Shown here piece after piece: positions 37,900-50,400 of a DNA stretch of 64,000 nt; the stretch's first letter is position 1, and every line of letters starts with the position of its first letter. The translations under genes were made by a program, and so were the position numbers. Location of the stretch: assembly GCA_013396655.1 (NCBI GenBank), contig WBMV01001905.1:516935-580934 (forward strand), written 5' to 3'. Under the pieces are notes generated by a model. It searched no databases, was not told the origin of the DNA, and was given only the letters and a program-made list of their open reading frames with translations. The DNA comes from Campylorhamphus procurvoides. Its lineage: Eukaryota > Chordata > Aves > Passeriformes > Dendrocolaptidae.

Positions 37900-38336
37900 A
37901 AAAAGTTGTATTTACAGTTTTATTTAGCAGAGTTAAAGAGCAAACAATTTTAACACTGTTGTTGAAAAGTGTTTTTACCCAAAGTTGCCAAGATCTAATA
38001 AGTTATTGAACAGAAATACCAGGTGTAAGGCAGTAATCCTGACCAGCCATTAGAGATCACCCTATCCCAAAGAGCAGAGCTGATAAAGGCAGTAGAAAAT
38101 TTGGACTGATTGACTCAATTTCCAGAAATTAGACAGAGGTGATAAAAACAGGGTTTCACTCTTGAGTATATCTTTAACATCTGTGGATGAAGGAATTTCT
38201 AGAGCACGCAAAATGTAAAGACAATTCCTGTTTTCAAGGGAACATTCAGTGCTTTGAATCCAAGAATGCTATGTCCATACACAGTGGTCAGTACATGACT
38301 ATGGCAACACATAGATGGTAAAGATCAAAAATAGGT
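37900..38336 (-). other. SUGT1: SUGT1 3' untranslated region (approximate)
   Basis: Sequence after the SUGT1 TAA on the minus strand to about 20 nt past the AATAAA. No repeats are seen in it. Confidence 0.5.
37919..37924 (-). terminator. SUGT1: Candidate SUGT1 polyadenylation signal
   Basis: The plus strand TTTATT reads AATAAA on the minus strand (ctaaataaaactg), 413 nt after the stop codon, followed by T-rich sequence. Confidence 0.5.
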
Positions 38337-38438
38337 TTAGAACTTTTTCCATTCCACGTCATCAGGAGGATTTACTTCTACCTTCCTTTTACCAACATCA
38401 GACCAGTTGGTGCTCAGAACTGTGCCACCGGACTCCAT
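38337..38438 (-). CDS. SUGT1: SUGT1 exon 13 (SGS domain, stop)
   Basis: 102 nt: [20 protein letters not shown] then [13 protein letters not shown] and TAA. Acceptor gttgcag|atg. Confidence 0.97.
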   Translation of the reverse strand: MESGGTVLSTNWSDVGKRKVEVNPPDDVEWKKF

Positions 38439-41400
38439 CTGCAACATAAGAGAAAGCCTGTTTAGTTTGCTAGAGAAATCTAGTAATAAAATAGCCATAT
38501 CTCCTACAGTAAGCTTCACAGAGTAGCGATTACACAGGAATTCTGTGTCCATATAGAATGAAGTTTCAGAAAGCCATCATTCCCTCATCTGCAGCCCGAC
38601 AGTACTTTTATCAGTACTGGATACAATGAGATGCTACTTTACTAACAAGCAGCTTTTGAAGGGTCAGTCATGTTCTTGTCTGTGATGACTACAGATTAAA
38701 TTAGATACAAGCAATCATGAAGAATTTGATCCCTTCAAGCTCCATACGAGCCAAACCCTCTATTTCCATTGGTAACACTGAAATGAAAAGACCAGTAACA
38801 AAGCACAACCTTGGACTTAAAGAGTCACATTCATTAGTGTGCAACATTGTAGCTTTCAGTGAGAGTTGCTGTACCAGTATCTCCAGCAGAACCATGGCCA
38901 TTCATTATAGGCCCAACATTTTGGTATGAGAGGCTTCCCAACTAATGCAAAGTTTAGTAAATTGTGCCAGTGTGCAAAAGTCATGTATTTCTTCAGAGAA
39001 AAAGAATGAAGACTTACAAATGATTTGTTCATGGCACGTTTCACTTCATCTGTACCATCTGAATAAATTTGCTGGAAAAGTTTATTTAAAGCAGCATCTC
39101 CTTCTAACTTCTCATTCTTCTCCTCTTCTTTGATTTCAACTACCAGTTTGTCCCAGTTCCGTGTATAGTGAGAAGATGACGGATATAAGTGCTGGGTATC
39201 TGAAAACAGAAGTGTTAGTTGACTTTTAGAGTGGCAGAAAACACAGACACATATGTAACTGATGAATCAGAGATGATAATGTAACATGAAAATGCAAATG
39301 GATTCCTCCTAAATGATACAAGAATCACAGTAACAAAAATAAAGGGAACTAGGAAATGCAAAAGTTTATTTTTAAGTAAACAGAGTTACATAATGTAGTT
39401 ACCTAACACAAAAAAAAAAGGATGGACAACAGTAATACAGATAATTAAAGTCAAAATGAGATAGTGGCTGACAGAAAAAAAAAAACAAACAGCAGCCTAC
39501 AGTCATAGGAAAAGTTGAGCTAAATTTCAAAAAATATCTGAAACAAATAAATCCGAAAATCCAAATTCTCTCAAAGACAGACTGTTAACCTGTCTTGAAA
39601 AACTCCAAAGTATTAGTTTCCAAGAGAAATGCAATATGTAAGTACGTAAGACTTATTAAAGTAACAGTGCATACAACCTAACAACGTGCACGTAACAATA
39701 CACGGAACTGCAAAACAGAAACCAAAACAGATGGCCAAACAGATAAGCCCAGAGAAATTAATGACAAGAATATATCCTTAACAATCCATCAGATAATGGA
39801 AATTATGACTAAATTTAATACCTGTGTTTCACTACTGGCCCACAGACTTTCTCTGTCAATTCTTGGCAATGAAAATAAGAATATTAGGATTTTCATTGCA
39901 AATATGAAGCTGTGATTTTATTAACAATATTTAACACAAAACTATTATTAATAATTTCAAGTAACTCAATACAAATAAACCCTATAATAGTCAATAGTTC
40001 AGAGAACAAACCTGGTGTAAATTGTTTTAACTTAGGAGAATCTCCCTGGCCCTCTAGCTTCTCCCATCTTACAGCCTCTGGCTTCTTCATTTTTATCTCA
40101 ACCTACAAAACACGAGACAAAGAACCAATTAATCCAGATGGCAAACAGTTCTGCCAAACAGCTCCAAAAGAATTGGATCCTGTAGCTGTAGGAAAATACA
40201 TACATTCAGGTTAAGAAAAATAGCCTCTGTATCATAGCAAAATTTATCTATCTTACAAGATGAAGTTACCTGACTTCAAGGCATGTCAACCAAGCTCTTA
40301 TGTGGCTGCACAGCTCTTGTATCAGATTTCTACCTTTTTGTTTAGGACCACTTAACTTTCTTTTGTTTACTATTCATTTGATTCTTTTCGTAAACTATGG
40401 CATCCCAAAAGTAACGATCAATCCCAATGTCTCTACAATGCCAGGCACCAAGGTGATACTATCTTTCAAGCATCCCTTTCTTGCCAGTCAGCCTTAATAA
40501 TTAAATAGCAGTTTTTAAAGACTACAAAATCCAACTTGATCTAAGTTTACATTTCATTTACCAAAAAAATTCATGTTTGATGTGTAGTACACAAACCAGA
40601 GAAACACCCTGAGACTATGCAGATCTTCCCACTGGTGAAATTCAGAAGCTTTATTCATTTGGTTCAATGAACACTGCTATGGAGAAAACTGTCTGGTATT
40701 CATTGACAAAACTGGCAATTAAAAATGGATATGCTTGCAATTACCACAGGAGAAACAAAATTAAGTGAAGTATGTCATGCCCTATTCACAACTACATATA
40801 ATCCCTTTAGACAACCATACTGAAATGGTTTTTTTTGTAATTAACCTTCTCCTTTGTTTTGCAACTTTGTAACCCTGTAACAAACGTCTGCAAAACAAGG
40901 CCTGTCTAATGTCACTTCACTTCATTTAAGGAAATGTCACAAAGTTCATATGATGCTATTTAAGTAATTGAAATTACTTGCTAAACTTCAGTGGTTCCTT
41001 ATTTGTGAGCAGCTCAGCAGAGGCGAGTTCTTACTTCTACCCAAAGCCACTAGAACCTGGGGATCCGTGCAGACCCAAGAACAAAAGCACCACTGTTAGA
41101 GCTAACCTTAGATTTGAACAGCAAGCTCCTTGCACAACATCATGTTGATCCGAAATTTTAACTTTATTTAATCCATTCTTCGAATCAATCAATGGTAAGC
41201 AACACACTGAGATATTTTATAAAAATAAAGGAATGAGCTAATTAAAGTTTCAAAGCTTCCATGTTTGCAATCATGCTGCAATTTCAGCATCAGAATATTC
41301 ATTTCTGATTTTTTTTTTCTTTTCCCCGGGGAAGCTACCGTTTCCCTAGACAAGTTTAAATACCTATTTTCCACCACTAACTTGTAATGAGCACAATAAA

Positions 41401-44400
41401 AAGTTTAAGACACGAGGCAAAGAATGCCCTTCAAGGCAAGGGAGGGTTTCAGTAAGTTTGTAAGTCCAACACCCCCCCCTGTGTTTGACTTTCCATTCCC
41501 TGTGTCTGTTGGATTTTCAATGTTTTTAGCCACTTTTACAAGTCACAAATTAAGCATCAGAGTATCCATTTGTAAAATAAAGTCACAGAACCAAAAATAA
41601 CCAAATAAAATTAAAATATTGTGTCAGGTCTAGATACCCAACCTAGTGCCCTTAAAGAAGGCCTATATTCCAGAGTTTAATATCACACTCTGTAAGGATG
41701 CAGAGATTTCTGTCAAACTGTGTGGAAGAAGCATTTAAACTGCACCAGTAATTATTCATCAATAAAACAACTCAGCACAGCATCCTACACTGGACTCTTT
41801 TAAAAACCCTTTGGCAATTACAACCTTAAAGGTCATTTTTTAGCACCTACACTCATAAATCTAATGCTCTGTGACTAGCTTAAGGAAGCAAAAAATATTT
41901 GTATATCCACATATAAGACAATCAAGTAGTTCCACAAGTAGTAGAACTAGCAGGGTTTTTTCCCCCAGTGGATTTGGATCTCATGAGTCAAACATTTAAG
42001 TTAATTAGCAACTTACAAAGGCACTAATTAGTTACAAGTGAAACCTGAGTATTAATTTAAAACAACGTGTCTCTCCTCTGCTTCTTATGTAAACTCTTCT
42101 CAACCTGAGGAAACTCTATTATAATCAATTGGGTTGTGCATTTAATTTGAAGAGGCCCTAATTTTATGATTTTATACTCTAATTATTAGTGCATCCCTCA
42201 CTATGTAAAAAAAAAGAAAGGCAAATGCTTGATACTGAAACTGCTCAGCCCTATATCTCTTCAATTTCTCTGTTTCTTCTTTCATTATCTCCTCTTGCCC
42301 TTACACATCAGGCTTTCCATCAGTATCTTTCAATAGGGCAAATACAGACTATTTACACCAAAAATTACCTCTAGTGCAACATAATGCTTGATGCGAGCTA
42401 CTCAACATGGGCCTTTTTACTACTCAGAATACAATACTCCTCTAAGAGTCCTTATAAAGACCTTTGGCTATTCCTCTGAGTACTGTGCCCATGCATTAAA
42501 AAAAAAAGAAAATAAGGAAGAACTTTATTTTTGCTGCTCCAGTAATCCCCCTTCTCCATTTTTAATCTGTTAGCTCTTCCACTTTTCTCTCTGAAACTGT
42601 CCCTAAGCCAGTACTACATGACAAACATCCCTAAAAAAAAAGCTAATGATACAAACTAATTCCCAGTGTAAGATGCAGATTTCTTAAATCTAAACCATTT
42701 CAATCCTGCCAAGCTACAAGTATAGACAGCTGAAGAACTGAGACAGAATGTATTTCTGACATGATTAAACTTCTACCCCCATCTACTCCATATACTTCAA
42801 TTGAAGTTACTCATTAGGCGAAGTGGCAGGCAGGAGCAAAACTAGGGAAATCATTAACTTCATACCATTATACAACCACATTTTCCAAAAATATACAGCT
42901 ATGAAATTCTACTTGTGAAGGCACATATTTCTTCAGCTTGAGAGCTTTATTTGATCCAGGGAGGAACAACTTTGTGAGTCCCAATTATGTGCACAAGTGG
43001 CAATAAATACATTTTAATGAATGTTTTAAAACAGATACTGACAGCTATCACACAGAAAAGTAACACATCAGTATGGACATTTGTGTCATATCTAGCACAC
43101 AAATATTGTTAGCTTTTTCCTCTCCTTTGAAAAAAATCATTTGGGCAAAAGAAATACATCAATACTTTGCCAACTACTTGGATTTAACATTTATATTTCA
43201 TAAAGTGTATGCCTGTGTGCCTTGTGCCAACTTTAGAATAAAAGATAGGAAAATGTAACTCCAAATTAAATGCTTTGCATGCCACTTAAGGACAGGCGTA
43301 ATTCCTCAACTTCTCCTTGTAGCTCATACTGCACAGTCACCTGACCATCCTGGTAGCCGTCTGCTAGGACTTGCTCCACTGCATTAGTGCCTTTCTTGCA
43401 CTGGGAAGCCTAAAACTGGACACAGTACTACAGATCTATAAGAAGTTCCAACGCAGGTATAAACACACTTCCTAATTTTTAAGTCCCTTGTATTTGGGGT
43501 TCAAAGAGAGCAAAGTAAAAAGGAAAAGAAACATGGAATTTTGAGAGTAATTCATGCACTACTTGTTTGAAATACTGTCTTGAGAGAAACCTACCCCTCT
43601 GAGACAAGGGTGGAATGGGGGATTTATTGCCTAGAAGAAATTACACCCACAGTGAAAGGACACAGGTAAATTTCTACTCACAGTGTTTCTAGTCATAAAA
43701 GTAATCAATTTTTTTAAAGCCTGTCAGAGATTTAGACACAGCTGTTCACAGTTTAATCCAAGTGCTAGCTATCAGAAAAGATGCCACTGAGTTACTCTGA
43801 AAAGCTATTGTGAACCATTTCACTGATAGTATGAAAACACAGAAATGCCTTATTTCAGATGATTGGCATAAAAGAGTATTTAATGAAGTTTTAGGAAATA
43901 ATTTCTCCGCTTTGCTAAAGATCAACACAACACTAGTTGGCCAACATTAATTTTCTAGGTTTCTGTTAAAAAGCTCAAGCCTCCAATGAACTAGATTTTA
44001 CTTGAACTTACACTCTGGGACAGACATCATCAGTTTAACTGAGATACATTAAAACAAAGATTTTTTTACCTTCCTCCCTAAAAGGAGATTCTGGTGTACA
44101 TGGACAAGCTACGAGATTTTTTTCTAATTTCTACTGTGTTTTATTTTTTACAGTCCATGCTAAGGGAAAGTTCATTTACCACTGACAAATGTCTGTCAAG
44201 CTCTGATCAGATGGATGAAGGAAATCAGAACTGGCAAAGCTTAAGCAGCAGTTCAGCCACTGATTTTAAGATGCACCAAAAATAACCTTTTCAATTCTGA
44301 TGTTCTGCTATATCAAACACATGAAAACAAGAATTCAGGGTTTCTAATCAACTGCTTCATTATTTACTGAACTCCTGACTGCCTTGTCTGAGTTGTAAAT

Positions 44401-47400
44401 TTTAAGGGTTTAGAGTTGTCCTTTTCTAACAGTCATCTCATGAGTTTTGTAGGACAAAATAGCACAGTCTTCTAAAAATGTATGACCTATTCAAACTTAC
44501 CTCTAAGAGCACATGCACTTATAGTTTTTGTATCCTAGTTATTCAAAGACATTTTGTATATAACTTATTAGTCTAAATTCAAAAATACTTGGTCTATAAC
44601 GTTAAACAAAATACATTAAGATTCAAATAACTCTACAGTGTTATCATACATAAATGAAAATTAAGAAATTCATTCGACAGGGAGTATACTGCAACAGAAG
44701 GGATTTAACACATGCCCTTTGGTTTCCTGGCAGGAACTGAGGCAAAAAGGTTCACGTTTCCTCCTACTGATAATACACTGCCGACACTTATTAAATTTTT
44801 GAATTTTAGAGAAGGAGCTAGCAGTACAGATCATTTAGGTATTCTAAAGCCATATGTCACTGCATCCTCAGTTAAACCATCACTATTCAAACAGTTCTTA
44901 CATCCATCTTTTCTCAAGACAGATAAAACCCCTTATGCATAGTTTTATGCATTTATATAAGACACGGGCACTGACTTATAGGCTTGTTTAAAATACAGTC
45001 CTCAGAGTATTAGCAAGTTTAAATCTGCCTCACATTCATCTGAATTCATACACTAGGAAAAAAATAAAATCAAATTTATTTTGAGCCAAGTAAATACCAT
45101 ACTAATCACTGGGAAGGTTTCTTTATGGTCTGTCCAGGAAACTGCTCTAACTATCCCTGCATAAAAGATGCAAGAGATTTCAGAAAAGTATCTAACTCAA
45201 CTATCAGTTTATAATTTATAGAAAATGTGCAAGAATGGGAGCTATCAATCTGCATGAAAGCCTCAGAGAGAAAACAAGTACACAAGAGCAGCAAAGTCTG
45301 CATTTAAGTGCCTGCAGGCAATTTAATGAAAATACCCAATACAAGAAACTATCTTTTAAGGATTGGACTGCAACAGTAAGAACCAACTTCATTAAAATAA
45401 ATCTGTTCCTCTGTTTATCTATTTGTGTGCACTGGCCTCTAAATAGAGACTCTGATGACAGTCCAGGAGTACGTGAAATAGTTCCACTCCTTGCCTTTTC
45501 CTTTACAATCAGCAACAGCATCTGTTCCAGTTAGCTTCACAGGACAGTTCAGAGTTTGCAAAGCAAAATATTGGTTTCAGGAAAAAAACAACATTCCACT
45601 GATGCACACAACCATATTCTGGGCATGAAGCTGCTGAGAGTGTGCTTCTACCTCAGACATCTCTATTAAGCAGCAAATGTCAACTGTAAAAGAGGCTGAG
45701 GATTTTTAACACCTCCCCTGTTTGCAACACAACTTTGATCTCTAATTAAAGGACAGCTCTAGGAAAAAGCAACCACTTTTAACCACTTTTTCAAATGGCT
45801 CTAAATTGCTGCAAGTCACTGCTTGCACAAAGCCCAAACTACTAAAAACTGAAAACTCATAGTAATTGTCCCCAGACTATTTCTAGATGGGAGAAAAAGA
45901 AAACGCACTATCTCAAATTGCATTCAAGATCATAAACACGTGTGCTAAAAGCACATACTCATCCTCACTTTCCTCTTTAAGTCTAAAGAGGAGAAAGTGA
46001 CAGGCATCATCTAGAAAATATCAGAAGATCTGGAGAAACTGCTCATATTACACAACTTTCCAAGAGAACACTTCACAATGTTCCCCTGAAATCCCAAATA
46101 CACAGACTGATAGACTTGCACAGAAGAGGGAAAAGAAAGTGAACCATTACATAACATTAGAAATCCTTACACTATTTGTGCATTTCCACTTTCCTGATGT
46201 ATTTTCTGGACAGATACAGATCAGCTAGTTTTGACTTAAACTTATAGTCACTCATTTATAGTTTTTATGTCTTTTTTTCCTTTTATAAAGGGACCACGAT
46301 GACAGTATGCACAGGATAACTGCACACAGGTAACTTCCAAAGAACAAACTCAGTCCAGCCTTTACATTTTGGCTCCCTCTCCTGGAAAAAGGTAAAAAAC
46401 CAAGTAGCACCACTAGAGGTACCTTCTGTTAAATACTGAATGCACCGAGCAGTTTTCAGCATGTCAGTTTTGCCCCCACTTCACCTGACACCTGTACACA
46501 AGTGAGGATGACCACTAAAACAAAAAATCACACCTATCATGTACAAAGCCATGCTACATATAAAGATGAGGTTCGCTTCCATTTTTAAGACACAAATCTC
46601 AAATTTATATGCTGCTTTTTGGAGGAGCTGTTATTTTTTACTTGATCAGATTACTACAGTCAGACCTTTGACAGATGAGCAGTACAATCAATAATGTCAG
46701 CTGATCTAGTTATGATCAACTGTGCCGTTCACATACAAAGTGCTATGCAGATATAGCAGTACCCTCAAGAGAAGGGCTCAGTACGGTGGTATTCAGCATT
46801 TTTTCACACAAATATTAATCTGAGAATTTAGATCACGATAATTATGTGCTGCACAACACCAGGCAATTCTAAGTAACTTACAACGAAATGTCAGCCGGAG
46901 CCATAATCAACTCAAAGCTGAATTCGTGGGCAGTGTTATCTATTGAACAGCAGACAAACTTTAGAACTAGGTTAAAAAAATGGCTTCAAGTATGGCAGTA
47001 ATACATACAGTCACTATTAAAGGCAGCCTGTATCATCTGTAAAACTGTTGACAATTGGAGAATATACAATACTAGAGGATGCATGAAGAGAGATTTAAGG
47101 TTTTTTTCTCAAAAGTGGACTTCACATATTTTGCTATTCTTGAGTTGTCACCAAATAGTTTACCTCTTCTAGCTCACAGCTTGAAGTCAAAGTCTGCAGA
47201 TGATAAACACTAATTTACTCTTGTTCAAACAGAAACCATTCAAACAGCTCAAAACATCTATTTATGCTACCTCTGTACCACTTGCTAGTTCTGTTCTTTT
47301 CCAAACAGATTTCGTATCTCAGAGCTAGACACAGCGTGGATTGATTGAAAAGTATAATTTTAATTTCACTGCTGGGACAGAAACAGCTCTTATGCAATCA

Positions 47401-50400
47401 ACTGCATTTTTCACCACTGTCAACCCTCTCTGAAAGAACTGATCCCATAGTCTGTAGGTTCTGTTTGCTCCTTGCAGTTACTTTAGAATCTGTAGTTCTG
47501 CAAACACAGTTAAGGCTATTTTCTCTTCCTGAATTCAATTTTACCTTTATTCCTTTGCATTTGTCAATTCTGAGCAGTATCAAGAAAGCTTCTCTCTAAT
47601 TCCAAAATACACAGGATTGTTCCACTTCTGCCAGTTCTGTTGCTTCATCCTCTATCCATCAAATTTATTAGTTTTATGAAGTTTATGGAAAACCCAAAAT
47701 GTTAACCACATATGCTGCTCATACATTTCATTCTGTTTCTTCTTATATTTCCTCATATAATTAAAAAAATGCCACTCTTTGTTGCTCCGTGAAGATTATA
47801 CAATGCTAATGGCAACATGGCTCACACATTCAAAGCACCAGCACAAAATAAAGCAGTGTGAACAAATGCAGTTATTCTTACCTGAAATTATTACTCCACA
47901 AGAATAAATCTGTTTCTATCCCATGAAAACTCAACGTCTTTAGGCATGTGTAGTAAAAACTTCATGTAATTAGGAAGATGATGAGAATATGTCGTTCTTT
48001 CGAAGTCCTTACGAAAGGACTTCATGTGAATAGTAAAAAAATATTTTGTGAAGGGTCTGAGAAGTTCTAATCAGTAAGACAGTTTATTTGAAGTAATAAC
48101 TGCGTATCTTCCACTGCTAATAAGAACAAAGTACACACACAAAACCTAAGAAAAGAAATCTGAATTTCTAATATTCAAACATCATCATTCCTTTAAAGTG
48201 CTTAATATTTTCCAAAGTAAAATATTCTAAACCTGTAAAGAAGTCTTTGCATGCTTAACATAGACCTGCCTTTGATTTATTTTTTCTTCAGCCAGACTCC
48301 ATCTGGTGGTCGAAACAGGAACCAGCTGGGGCATCATTTAAACTGCATTCCTTCACTATGCCTTCACAGACGGCCTTATACTACTCTCTTCTACAAAAGT
48401 AAGAACATGCTGAAGCACTGACTTCTGCAGTTAGAACACCTTCTGTCTTCCCCCTTATCCCATTTTGTCTCAAAAATATTCTGTCACAAATATTTAGGAA
48501 CCGTAAGGTTTTAAAATCAATGCAAAATATTTACAGTTAGGACACTGCCTGAACATAAACAAGGCTTTCTCACTTTGGGAACATCAGTCTAAACCAGGCT
48601 CTAGACTATCAGAGGTTATTTCAGAGATAACCCCAGGCTAGAGATGGCAGTGTAGAAAGACACAGTCAAGTGAATTTCACAGTGCTCAGGAGCATAGAGA
48701 TGCTTCCTAAGAAGGTTAACAGTAAACTTCAAGACAAAAAGAAAAGTATAACAAAAGCTGGGTAAGAACACAAAGCAAACAGCTACACTTCTTGACAAGG
48801 TCTATTCCCATTGCACTCAGATTTATCTAAATACTAATGGCCTAGCAGATTACCTACATACTTTGAGCACTTCACTTATCCCCCACAGCGTAAGAGCTCA
48901 TGTGGCTCAACGACAGAACCTGACCAGCTTCCTAAGTGCAAGGCATGGAGAAACAAAACCAGCTTTCTATGGTAATCCCCTCGTGCCACCCCTCTTCCCT
49001 GAAATGATGCAAAGAACTATTACAGGTACCTTTCTGAAAAGGAAACAGGTGAAACAGAACATGAGTGCACAAGAACTTCCATACACCCTGCAGAACCCCT
49101 GCTGAAATACCGGGTAAGTATCAACATCACATTCCAGCATCAGGGATACAGGGCTGGGTCAGTGGACAAGGTATATGTTCATTAGGCCAACAACAAATGC
49201 TATGCCTGACCACTGACTGTTTCTGACTTTTCTTTACCAGTAATATAGAAGAAACAAAATGCTGAGACAGAAGTAGTCTCTCACACCATGCAATTTTCAA
49301 GTGTCTCCAAGCAGGTGCTATTTCCAGGAACAGCATGGAATACACTGCCTTGAAAAGCCATGAGCAGTTAATCCCATAGTTAATCTTTACCAGCAAGAAA
49401 CCATGAAAGGGCAAAGGAATACTTCAACACTAAAATCTTCAAAGTCTGACTTTTATTTCTTGAGCACACAAAGATAACAATGGTTCACAAGGCAATACTC
49501 TCTCCTAAAAGTTTTGCAAAAAGACATTCATACTTCCCTATCGTATTTTAATCGTGAAGATCACAGTCTTCTTTCTACAGCAAGTGAAAGAATCCACATC
49601 ATAACTCCATCATTTCCACTTCAATAAGCACAATCATATTACTATTTTTGATATTTGCACGACGTTTAGAAAGCCTCCCACTAGCTGAAAGGCACCTTAA
49701 AGAAAGAAAAAGTATTTCTATATGAAAAGCAAGATATTATGACTGTTGCAGAGAGACACGACAATAGAGCAGAAATTTTTTCAAAATCAGAACAGTCAAA
49801 GAAACAATTCACACTTAAAGAAGCTTACCTTTGTTGAAAGCACTTTAAATGTACTTTGCTCTGGCACTATAGAATGAAGAAGATCAAGCTTTAAGTTGAA
49901 GTTTTCACCTGATGGAAGTCTCACTGATGCACTCATCTGTTAAAAGTTAAAAACACATTTCTGGCCATCTGTGGCAGCAGTTCCATTTTCAAGTAAAGGA
50001 CTGTCATTTGGCACCAAGATTAAGCGATCAAATTAATACAATTTCTGGTGACACCATTACATTACTGCATTATTGGACAAGGTGTTTCTAAAACATACTG
50101 GAAAATTAACAGGAGATTTCAGCTCTTCCACAAGTACTCAGAAACCCTGTTATCTTGTCAGCTTCATCTGCGCTCTTAGGGGCAAAAATTATAGAGTAAA
50201 TGAAGTATCAATATGTTAAAAATGGACCGTGAAAACAATCTGCAATTTCTAATACACACAAACTATATGGCAAATGCTCACATATCATTTTAACAATCTA
50301 CAGCAAATAATAACAGCAAAGTATTTCTGGCAGTTTATGAACTCTCAACTTAGTTGAGAATAAGAACCTAACTCTTCAATATTCTTAGCTAAATTAAACA

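Larger units (their letters stand above)
40103..49828 (-). other. SUGT1: SUGT1 intron 10 (9.7 kb)
   Basis: The largest intron. It contains a CR1 fragment (43285-43440), an exon-like + strand ORF (44154-44285) and two short perfect-stem hairpins (45966-45999, 48002-48023). The rest is AT-rich without recognised content. Confidence 0.75.
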
